Assembly: GCA_035294465.1 (NCBI GenBank) | Contig: DATGKW010000163.1 | Span: 1 to 15,340 of the forward strand | From: Paraktedonobacter sp035294465 | GTDB taxonomy: Bacteria > Chloroflexota > Ktedonobacteria > Ktedonobacterales > Ktedonobacteraceae | DNA length: 15,340 nt | Direction: 5' to 3' | Shown here: positions 7,006-14,400 of the stretch, one piece after another | Numbering within the stretch: the stretch's first letter is position 1 | Layout of the letters: each line of letters starts with the position of its first letter | Notes under the pieces: model-generated | What the model was told of the DNA's origin: nothing | Databases searched by the model: none | Seen by the model: only the letters and a program-made list of their open reading frames with translations | Position numbers and translations under genes: made by a program

Positions 7006-8286
7006 TCATAGAGGCAATAGAAGCAAGGGAATTTCCATCTCTTCCGGGGTCAGGCCGCCATGGTGGCCTTGAAAATGCATCGCGAAACGCCCATCCTCGA
7101 ACCACCAGACCGTTTCGTGGGCATGGGGCAGAATAACGACGTTGCCTACGCGCGCGCGAAAAGCTGGCGAAGGGACGGTTGAGCCGAAAAAGTTTTGCGC
7201 GATCAGGTCGGCGGTGCGATAGATCTCGGCTCGCCCGGCCAGCGAGCGCTGCAGCAGATCGATGGCCTCGGCGAGCGCCTCTTCTTTTATATGGAGAAAC
7301 AGATCGCGGGCCGAACCGGCGGGAACGAGCGGCGCACCCGCGCGATTGGTCTGAAGATAGCCTTTGATCTCCGGCAGCTCGCGGTTCAGATAGAAGGTTG
7401 TGGAGGGCGAAACCTCGATCTGCCCATGATCGGCGGTGAGGATCAGCAATGTATCGCCGGTGAGCCGGCGCAGCTTTTGATAGAGACGCTGCTCCAGGAT
7501 CGAGAAGAAGTACCCAATTTCCTCCGCCAGTTCGTGTGAAGCAGGGCCGAACGTATGGCTGGCGGCGTCGATCAGATCGTAGTAGAGCAGGTAAAAGGCG
7601 GGACTCTCCTCTTTTGTCAGGACCTGCGAGGCCAGTTGGTCCAGCGCCTCTTCCAGCGTCCTGAATGGGTAAAGCGAGGTGGCTCCTCTAAGGATGATAT
7701 TGGAATAGGTGGAGTGGGTATACGCTGCCGGTTGGAAGACGTGGCTCTGCACACCCAGGCTCCGCAAGAGCTGATGGAATGTGCGGGTTGGATAAAAAGC
7801 TTCGGGAGGCACTCCGCATGCTCGTAGCGTGTCCTGCCTGTCATCGCCCGCATACGAGAAACGCAGCGGAGTAATCACCGCATCTACCAGAGGTTCGTAG
7901 TAGTTCCATTCGTAGACGCCGCTCTGCGCGACATTCAAGCCCGTATTGATACAGGTCACGTGCGATGGCGTGGTCGAAGGAAACTGCGAGGTCAGTTTCG
8001 AGACCATCCCTTGCTCACGGAACGTTTTGAGCAGGGGATGGGTGTCGGAGAAGCGTTCAAAGAAGCGCCAGCCGAAGGCATCCACAAAGAGAAACACGAC
8101 CTTGTTGTAGCGGGTAGGCAGGGGGCCAAAGACATCGGCAGGCAGCGCGCTCTGTCCCAGGCCGGTGAGCAAATACTGCACCGTCGCGGGCAGGTTGGCG
8201 AAGCAGTACGATTGATACAGCGGTTTGACAAAGCGCTGCAAGAATCGTGAACCGTTCACCTCGCTGAGAGATGTTGCATTCAGCAT
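7006..8286 (-). CDS. Alkaline phosphatase superfamily phosphodiesterase, cytoplasmic
   Basis: Predicted metal-dependent hydrolase of phosphate mono- or diesters (type I phosphodiesterase/nucleotide pyrophosphatase family). Seen in 426 residues: metal Asp in FLFVDAFGW (D69), nucleophile Thr in PSTTPSH (T105 or T106), D240 and H244 in DLIDAASHTFGP, D286-H287 in TADHG, and the last metal His in FQGHHGG (H408 or H409). All metal-site motifs of the fold are present in order, so it should be active. There is no signal peptide or membrane segment, so it is likely cytoplasmic; many relatives are exported or membrane-bound. ATG 8286 has an AGGAAG-like site about 11-13 bases upstream. A candidate promoter lies at 8410-8439, and a hairpin at 8330-8363 would fall in its leader. 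The substrate is unknown. Confidence 0.88.
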   Translation of the reverse strand: MLNATSLSEVNGSRFLQRFVKPLYQSYCFANLPATVQYLLTGLGQSALPADVFGPLPTRYNKVVFLFVDAFGWRFFERFSDTHPLLKTFREQGMVSKLTSQFPSTTPSHVTCINTGLNVAQSGVYEWNYYEPLVDAVITPLRFSYAGDDRQDTLRACGVPPEAFYPTRTFHQLLRSLGVQSHVFQPAAYTHSTYSNIILRGATSLYPFRTLEEALDQLASQVLTKEESPAFYLLYYDLIDAASHTFGPASHELAEEIGYFFSILEQRLYQKLRRLTGDTLLILTADHGQIEVSPSTTFYLNRELPEIKGYLQTNRAGAPLVPAGSARDLFLHIKEEALAEAIDLLQRSLAGRAEIYRTADLIAQNFFGSTVPSPAFRARVGNVVILPHAHETVWWFEDGRFAMHFQGHHGGLTPEEMEIPLLLLPL

Positions 8287-8329
8287 AGCCGCGCCTGCTT
8301 CCTGTGTGGCCGCTACCTACCGACCCATG

Positions 8330-8363
8330 GAGTGAGAGGAGAGAAGCGCTTCCCCTCTCACTC
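8330..8363. terminator. Perfect 10-bp stem-loop between two minus-strand genes
   Basis: Arms 8330-8339 (GAGTGAGAGG) and 8354-8363 pair perfectly over 10 bp. The loop contains a second small palindrome, GAAGCGCTTC (8343-8352). It lies about 90 bp after the stop of the HAMP-like gene and 44 bp before the phosphodiesterase start. It could end the upstream transcript, or sit in the phosphodiesterase 5' leader if the promoter at 8410-8439 is used. No T-run follows on either strand. Confidence 0.5.
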
Positions 8364-8409
8364 TTGATGAAACTCTGTCTACGCTGCGATGTGGAAACAA
8401 CCCGCACTT

Positions 8410-8439
8410 AATATATAAAACTATCAATGTACTCTACAA
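8410..8439 (-). promoter_or_regulatory. Candidate promoter for the phosphodiesterase gene
   Basis: On the minus strand: TTGTAG (8434-8439), 18-bp spacer, TATATT (8410-8415), in a markedly AT-rich patch right after the stop of the HAMP-like gene. It matches the sigma-A consensus at 4/6 and 5/6 positions. Confidence 0.45.
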
Positions 8440-8453
8440 GTATACAACAGATT

Positions 8454-9515
8454 CTACGGCTGGCTAATATAGTTGCCTGTGAGTTCCTGGACAAGAGGGT
8501 CCAGCACCGTTCCATTCTTCAGGGCCTGAATGGGATAACGGCGCGCCCTGGCCTGCCGGACCGCCTCGATCAGGCGGTTCACTTCCATGCTTGTGCGCTG
8601 GAGTTCCTTCTCGGAGAGGATAGCCCGCTGAAGCCGTGCTAATAGCGTATTGAGACTGTGGGCCACCTGCCAGAGCACATTCTCCCTGGCCAGAGGCGCG
8701 CGCACCTCGAAATTTCCATTCGCCGCCTGAATCTGTGCTTGCAGAATCTGCTGGATGCCCAGCTCCAACTGCTGCTTTTGCTCGGCGGCGGCGCGGTCTC
8801 GTTCTGCGAGCGCGCGTTCCAGGGCCGCGATTCTCTCGGCTCTCTCAATGGCCTCTCTGGCTCCCTGGACCCAGAGATAGGTGACGAGCGCTACAATCAC
8901 CTGCAAGATCAGAGGACTGGCGAGGATGCTATAGTAGGAAGAGGCATTAGTAATATGCAAACTTGCCGCCCGTGGCATGAAGGTGATGGCTGCCCAGGTG
9001 AACAAACAATTGCATAACGTCACCAGGAACACGCTGCGCGGTGGGAGAATCGATACGGCGATCAATTCGGTCAGAACGATTAAATCGAAGGATCTCAATA
9101 AAGTCGCCGTGAGGCCGCTCGAAGAGGTAAGGACAGCCAGGATAAAGGCGATTTCCACGGTAGTGACAATGATAATTCCTCCAGCTATAACCTGGCCGCG
9201 CCGATTGAGGATCAGCACCCCGATATTAATGGCCATAGCGATCAGCACGATGAAAAGAAAGGTATGAGTGCTGTCGGTCAGAGCGTCGGGCAACTGGGAC
9301 AGACCAAAACAGAACGTTATCAGTAAAATAATGCTAGCCAGACGCCCGGCGCGGACTCGCTCCCGATCCTGGGAGGTGGATTTTTCAGGCTCCTGCGGCG
9401 CTGCCAGATTGTACCACCATCCCAGTAGACTTCTCTGTCGGGCTGGGGTTTGTCCATTCCAGAGTGAGGATTCTCCGCTTGAACCCGTGTTGTTCGTCGT
9501 TGTACCTGTTTGCAT
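8454..9515 (-). CDS. Six-TM protein with cytoplasmic coiled coil and HAMP-like segment
   Basis: Looks like a membrane sensor or adaptor with no enzyme domain. Seen in 353 residues: a Thr/Ser/Asn-rich N-terminus (1-55), six likely TM helices (about 56-76, 85-105, 109-131, 138-157, 162-182, 198-217), and an Ala/Glu/Arg/Gln-rich coiled coil (217-262). A HAMP-like stretch follows (about 258-300: NGNFEVRAP then LWQVAHSLNTLLARL), with a basic helical tail. There is no histidine kinase, GGDEF/EAL, methyl-accepting or phosphatase motif. ATG 9515 has AGGAG about 8 bases upstream (GGAG at 9524-9527). A consensus promoter lies at 9643-9671. It may signal through a separate partner, but none is adjacent. 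The HAMP assignment rests on pattern only. Confidence 0.75.
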   Translation of the reverse strand: MQTGTTTNNTGSSGESSLWNGQTPARQRSLLGWWYNLAAPQEPEKSTSQDRERVRAGRLASIILLITFCFGLSQLPDALTDSTHTFLFIVLIAMAINIGVLILNRRGQVIAGGIIIVTTVEIAFILAVLTSSSGLTATLLRSFDLIVLTELIAVSILPPRSVFLVTLCNCLFTWAAITFMPRAASLHITNASSYYSILASPLILQVIVALVTYLWVQGAREAIERAERIAALERALAERDRAAAEQKQQLELGIQQILQAQIQAANGNFEVRAPLARENVLWQVAHSLNTLLARLQRAILSEKELQRTSMEVNRLIEAVRQARARRYPIQALKNGTVLDPLVQELTGNYISQP

Positions 9516-9642
9516 AGCTACACTCCTGTTGTTCGCGTCGCGGATATGTCCTTAGTTCATTCCCCTCCTGAAGGAAGGAGAAAAGGACCGTCTGCTTGAA
9601 GTAAAAATAGAGGACGTCGATTTTACGATCTATCATACTGGT

Positions 9643-9671
9643 AGAATAGCAAGTCCTCGATTTATTGTCAA
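9643..9671 (-). promoter_or_regulatory. Consensus sigma-A promoter for the HAMP-like gene
   Basis: On the minus strand: TTGACA (9666-9671), exactly 17-bp spacer, TATTCT (9643-9648). This is the best-spaced promoter in the window and gives a leader of about 120 bases. Confidence 0.7.
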
Positions 9672-9710
9672 CGTACATGCATGGCCTGCTGGCAAATCGC
9701 AAGCGCGATA

Positions 9711-9719
9711 TGTTATACT
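9711..9719 (+). promoter_or_regulatory. Candidate extended -10 promoter for obg
   Basis: TGTTATACT on the plus strand, about 60 bases before the obg start, with no good -35. It is identical over 11 bases (TATGTTATACT) to the candidate secD promoter. Confidence 0.5.
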
Positions 9720-9781
9720 CCAATCTGCAAAGAATCATCCATGATTATTGTCTGATCTTTCAGAAATGTGATAGATAGAGC

Positions 9782-11080
9782 ATGTTTTACGATCATACCA
9801 AAATTTTTGTCAAAGCCGGCGACGGAGGAAACGGATCAGTTCATTTCCGCCGGGAGAAGTATGTGCCTCTTGGTGGTCCAGATGGCGGCGACGGTGGGCG
9901 AGGCGGCAGTGTATACTTGCAGGCCACGCCTGGCCTCAATACGCTGATCGATTACCGTTACCGCCAGCATTTCAAGGCCGGCGCGGGCGAGCCCGGCGCG
10001 CGTCAGAAGATGCACGGGGCTAAGGGCGAGGATATAGTGCTGAGTGTGCCGTGTGGCACTGTGGTACGCGACGCCGAAACGCAGGAGCTGCTTGCCGATC
10101 TCGTAGAGCCGGGGGAGCGCGTGATGGTGGCGCGCGGAGGGCGAGGCGGTCTGGGTAACGTCCATTTTGCCACGGCGACGCACCAGGCCCCCCGCGAGTC
10201 CCAGAATGGCGAGCCGGGGGAAGAGCGCTGGCTGTTGCTAGAACTGCGCCTGCTTGCCGATGTCGGCCTGGTGGGCTATCCCAATGCCGGAAAGTCTACC
10301 CTGCTTTCGGTCGTAACTGCTGCCAGGCCGAAGATTGCCGATTATCCCTTTACCACGCTGGTTCCTAATCTGGGGGTCATCGAGGTTGGCCAGCCGGGGG
10401 ACGAGTTCGGCTTCGTGCTGGCCGACATCCCCGGCTTGATCGAAGGCGCGGCTCAGGGACAGGGGCTGGGGCACGAGTTTTTGCGCCACATCCGGCGCAC
10501 CCGGCTGCTCATCCACGTAATCGACGGAGCCTCATACGAGCACGACCCCTGGCCCGGTTTCCTGGCGATCAACCAGGAGCTGCGCGAATACGATGAGCAA
10601 CTGGCCACGCGCCCGCAGATCATCGCCTTCAATAAAATTGATCTGCCCGCTGCTCAGGAGCGCTGGGAGGGCTTTAAAGCCCAGGCAGAGTCCGCTGGCT
10701 ATTCTGTTTTCGCCATTTCGGCGGCTGCGCACCAGGGCACAAGAGAACTGATGCAGGCGGTCTCCACGCGCCTGCAAGAGCTGCAGCGTGAGGAGGCCGA
10801 GCGTGAGGCCGAACGGGCCGTTGTCGATGTGAGCGGGCCGGTTCTGCGTCCTCGGCCCGAAGATGCCTTTACGATCACACGTGAGGGCGGTGCCTTCGTT
10901 GTTCGTGGCAGGCGGGTCGAACGCGTTGTAGCTATGACCAACCAGGAGAGCGATGAGAGCATGAATCGCTTGCAGATCACCATGGAGAAAATGGGCGTCA
11001 CCCGCGCCCTGGAAGAAGCCGGGGTCCAGGTGGGCGATCCCGTGCGCTTCGGCAAAGTAGAACTCTATTGGGGAGAGTGA
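9782..11080 (+). CDS. obg: Obg/CgtA GTPase, 50S ribosome assembly
   Basis: Essential GTPase that joins the late 50S subunit and links ribosome assembly to stress and growth signals. Seen in 432 residues: Gly-rich Obg fold 1-157 (KAGDGGNGSVHFRREKYVP, GGPDGGDGGRGG), then the GTPase domain with G1 GYPNAGKS 165-172, switch I PFTTLVP 189-195, G3 DIPGLIEGA 215-223, G4 NKID 284-287 and G5 SAA 313-315. A charged Glu/Arg linker (about 335-350) leads to a C-terminal OCT domain (about 360-430, ending KVELYW), found in Obg of Gram-positive-like lineages. The start ATG 9782 has only a weak GATAGAG-like site, but the N-terminus matches the family start. The gene is monocistronic by appearance: a hairpin follows at 11106-11149. 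Confidence 0.97.
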   Translation: MFYDHTKIFVKAGDGGNGSVHFRREKYVPLGGPDGGDGGRGGSVYLQATPGLNTLIDYRYRQHFKAGAGEPGARQKMHGAKGEDIVLSVPCGTVVRDAETQELLADLVEPGERVMVARGGRGGLGNVHFATATHQAPRESQNGEPGEERWLLLELRLLADVGLVGYPNAGKSTLLSVVTAARPKIADYPFTTLVPNLGVIEVGQPGDEFGFVLADIPGLIEGAAQGQGLGHEFLRHIRRTRLLIHVIDGASYEHDPWPGFLAINQELREYDEQLATRPQIIAFNKIDLPAAQERWEGFKAQAESAGYSVFAISAAAHQGTRELMQAVSTRLQELQREEAEREAERAVVDVSGPVLRPRPEDAFTITREGGAFVVRGRRVERVVAMTNQESDESMNRLQITMEKMGVTRALEEAGVQVGDPVRFGKVELYWGE

Positions 11081-11105
11081 GCGCGCACTCGCTTCTATCA
11101 CACAA

Positions 11106-11149
11106 ACCGGATTCTCCTCTTGCGCAGCGAAGCCGTGCAAGAATCCGGT
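11106..11149. terminator. Stem-loop downstream of obg
   Basis: Arms 11106-11115 (ACCGGATTCT) and 11140-11149 pair perfectly over 10 bp. An alternative fold pairs the outer 8 bp plus an inner CTTGC/GCAAG with a bulge. It starts 25 bp after the obg stop. The plus strand afterwards reads agctggcgaatattttg, so there is no direct U-run. Confidence 0.6.
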
Positions 11150-11208
11150 AGCTGGCGAATATTTTGCGAAAATTGCAAGAAAACCTATTCCGTCAGCGGC
11201 TAATCGTG

Positions 11209-11217
11209 TGCTATACT
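11209..11217 (+). promoter_or_regulatory. Candidate extended -10 promoter for the CHAT gene
   Basis: TGCTATACT on the plus strand, about 185 bases before the start codon. No convincing -35 is seen (best TTCCGT, 18-bp spacing). It shares the TGnTATACT form with the candidate secD and obg promoters. Confidence 0.45.
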
Positions 11218-11253
11218 TGTAATGAGCGATTGGCCTGAAAAGTAGAATTTCCA

Positions 11254-11334
11254 ATGCTTCAGTTTTTCCTACCAGGACAACGGCGTCTCCGTGTGGGCAG
11301 AAGTAGTATGCCTATGAAGATAGAGGCTGCGTAG
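11254..11334 (+). CDS. Possible 26-residue leader ORF ahead of the CHAT gene
   Basis: ATG 11254 to TAG 11334, peptide starting MLQFFLPGQRRLRVGRSS, short and basic. The ribosome-binding site is poor. It lies inside the predicted leader and ends right at a T5 tract (11336-11340). It could be a leader peptide of an attenuation system, or chance; I favour chance unless it is conserved. Confidence 0.15.
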   Translation: MLQFFLPGQRRLRVGRSSMPMKIEAA

Positions 11335-11352
11335 GTTTTTCCCTGTGACTCG

Positions 11353-11375
11353 GCACAACTCTGTGCTATTTTTCT
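11353..11375 (+). terminator. Terminator-like hairpin in the CHAT leader
   Basis: GCACA (11353-11357), loop ACTC, TGTGC (11362-11366), followed directly by TATTTTTCT. This is the only hairpin in the window with an immediate U-run on the transcript. The stem is only 5 bp, so weak. Because it sits downstream of the candidate promoter and 27 bp before the CHAT start codon, it could act as an attenuator. Confidence 0.35.
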
Positions 11376-11401
11376 AAGGAATTGAGAGAGATTATCGGGC
11401 A

Positions 11402-14400
11402 ATGGCAGAGACACTGAACCTGCTGTTCCAAAAGCGGGAAGACGGCACCTTTGAACTCCAGGTGAGGGGGAGCTGGTCGGGGCGATTTGTCAGCAGTAGC
11501 TTTGTTCCACCGTATAATTCCAGACAGTTAAATACATTGTTAAGGCGGCTGAATAATCTGGAGAGCGACCAGCGAGAGCTGCGCGAGATCGGGCACCGGC
11601 TCTTTCAGGCGCTCTGCGGCTCCGATCCATCCGGAGCGGGCCGGGGCGAAGCTATGGAGCAATCGGTGCAGGCGATGTGGCGTAGCGTGATTCAGCGCAC
11701 ATTACGCCGGAGGGCGACGGTCGCTCTGACGCTGTGCTTTGGCCCCGGTTGCGAGGAGTTTGTGCGCTATCCCTGGGAGCTGCTGCATAACGATGAGCAT
11801 TTTCTGCTGGCTTCGGGCGTCTTTACCCTGACGCGGGCCATTCTACGCCCGGATAGTCCCTCCGAGTCTACGCTGCCGGTCTACCCACCTCTGCGCTTGC
11901 TCTACATAGGCGCTTCCCCGGTGGATTGTCCGTCGCTGGAAACCGAGCGCAGTTTTGAGGCTCTGGAACGCGGCCTGGGGCGTCTGATCGATGATGGGCT
12001 GCTATTGATCGACCGCCTGGAGCCGCCGACGTTTGATGAGCTGGTGCGCTATCTGACCTCCATCGGCGGCGTCAATAATTTCGACGATAGTGAGACGCCG
12101 GTTCCCTGCTACGCCATCCATTTTGATGGGCATGGGGCCTATGGTCGTCTGTGTCCAGCCGACGATTGCGACGCGCTGAACGATGCCAATGCCCAGCGCT
12201 GCCGCGAGTGCGATACCTCGCTGCGGAGTGTGCAGCCCCAGACCTATCTCTGTTTCTGCGACGACGAGGGGCGCACTCGCTTGATTGATACCTCGTCCCT
12301 GCGCGAGCTGCTGGTCAGCAGCGATGTTCGCCTGGCTGTTTTTTCGGCCTGCGAAACGGCTGCGCTGGCGGGCGGGACCAGCCCGGAGGAAAAGCGGCGG
12401 GCCGTGGTCGATGCTACCCTTGCCACTGCCCTGCTTATGGCAGAAGTTGAGGCGGTGGTGGCCATGCCCTTTTCGCTGCAAGATGACCTCAGCCCCACGT
12501 TTATGTATCATTTCTATGATGATATCGCCAATGGGCGCACGCTGGAAAGCGCGCTGGCGCGAGCACGCCAGGCGATGCTGCCGCTCTCGAAGGCGCACGG
12601 CTGGTTTGTGCCTGTGCTCTATCGGCATGTCACACAGGGCGACGAGGGGCCTGTGCCCTTTCTGGCCCTCTCAGAAGAGGACGAGCCGGACGAGCGCGAC
12701 CATCCCCTGGCCCACCTGGGCGCTTCAACTACATTTGTCGGACGCGAGCGAGAAGTAGAGGAACTGAGTAATTTGCTGGCCCGCGTGCTGGGCGATATAG
12801 ACGGGACCAGTTCGCCAGGCTGGCAAAGCGGCGAGCACACGAAACTCAAGATTCCGCGCGCCCGCTCCGGTATTCACCATATTGCACTGACCGGCCCGGC
12901 GGGGATCGGCAAAAGCGAACTGGCTTTCGAGGTGGTGCGGCGCAATCAGGAGAGGTTTCCCGGCGGCATTGTCGGCATCTCCCTGGAGGGCGGCAAGTCT
13001 CTGGGGGCCGCGCTCACTGAGATCATTCATGCCCTGCGCATGCCCGCGAAAGCCCTGCACAGCGCTAATACGGAGCAGCGCGAACGCCTGGTGCTCAATA
13101 CGCTGCGTGTCCTGGCGAACCGCAATCTGCCCTGTTTGCTGCTCCTGGATAGCTTCGAGGAGGTGCAGGAGGGCGGCGAAGTGGGAAACTGGTATCGCTT
13201 CCTCTGCTCTCTGCCTGAGGAGGTCGTCGTCCTGCTGACCTCGCGCTTTAATCCGGCCACCGCTGCCTCCCTGGAATCCGCGGCCTGCCGCTGGTACGAG
13301 TTTCCTGTCGGCAAAATGTCGAGCCAGGACCTGCTCAAGCTTTTCGCTGAACTGGCTGCAAACAGCGGTCTGGCCGAGCGTATTCATATGGAGGACGCCT
13401 ATCAGCAGAGCCTGCTGGAAGAGATCAGCACCTTGTTAGATGGCTATCCGCTGGGCGCGCAGTTGATTTTTGGCACGGCGCGCAATATCCACGGCAAGGT
13501 CTACGCGCCCGAAGCAGCCACGCGTTCGCTGGAAGAGGTGCGCGATGAGCTGCGCGAGACCCTGCCCGAAGGTATCTGGTCGGTGCTGGATATCGCCTAC
13601 CGGCGTTTGCCCCTGGTCGCACAACAGTTGCTGCCCTACCTCTCAGCCTTCAAGCTCCCATTTAGCCGCGAGCAGATCATTATGCTGGTTGCGCCTGAAA
13701 CGCCGCATATGGCGCGTATCACCGGCTACCTGGGACAGAACGGCGCGAGCGCCGCGCTTCAACCGGCGCCCAATCCTCATAGCGGCGTCCCTGTAGAATT
13801 GCAGCAGGACTGGCGGACCGCGCGCGATGCTCTGGTGCAGGCGGCCTTTATTCAGTTCGATGGGCGCGTCTATACTATTCATGCGCAGGTGCGCCATTAC
13901 GCGCTGGCCCATTTGCCGCTCGAAGAGCGCCAGCGCGCGCATCGCGTGGTTGCCAGCTATTATAGCAGTCTGCCGCAGCCCAGCCCCTACGAATGGTTTG
14001 CAGCCTTCGAGCACCTGGAGGACGCGGGAGAGCCGCAGGACCTGCAGAATGCGATCCGGCTGGCTGTGAAAGCCTCGTGGGCCTTGCGCGGGCGCAGCTA
14101 CGCAACCGAATTGCAGGCCATGCTGCGCCGGGCCGAAGGCTACGCGCTGCACCTCAATGACAAAACAGGCGAGGGGGAGATCCAGTGCTGCCTGGGCGCG
14201 ATTCTGCGGCGTCTGGGCAAGTATGCCGAGGCCGTGGGCTGTCTGACGCGCAGCCTGACCCTGCACCGCGAGCAGAACGAGCGCGATGAAGCCGCCTGGG
14301 CGCTCTACGAACTGGCCATGCTCTTCCGCGAGGAGGGCCAGTTCGCGCAGGCGGGCCAGCATGCCCAGGAGGCCCTGAGCCTTTTCCGCGAGGCGGGCGA

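Larger units (their letters stand above)
9516..9781. other. Divergent intergenic region, HAMP-like gene / obg
   Basis: 266 bp holding one strong minus-strand promoter (9643-9671) and one extended -10 on the plus strand (9711-9719). No ORF with a ribosome-binding site, no terminator and no clear operator are seen. A GAGGAC/GTCCTC pair (about 9610-9615 and 9653-9658) is too far apart to be convincing. Confidence 0.6.
11081..11401. other. Intergenic region obg / CHAT gene, with long leader
   Basis: 321 bp. The first third holds the obg hairpin (11106-11149). An extended -10 follows at 11209-11217. The remaining roughly 180 bp would be the transcribed leader of the CHAT gene. It holds T5 tracts at about 11262-11266, 11336-11340 and 11369-11373, a terminator-like hairpin at 11353-11375 and a possible 26-codon ORF (11254-11334). 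Confidence 0.6.

Noticed and set aside
10532..11254. Minus-strand frame of 240 codons opposite the end of obg
   Set aside because: It is antisense to the conserved Obg GTPase and OCT domains and crosses the terminator hairpin.
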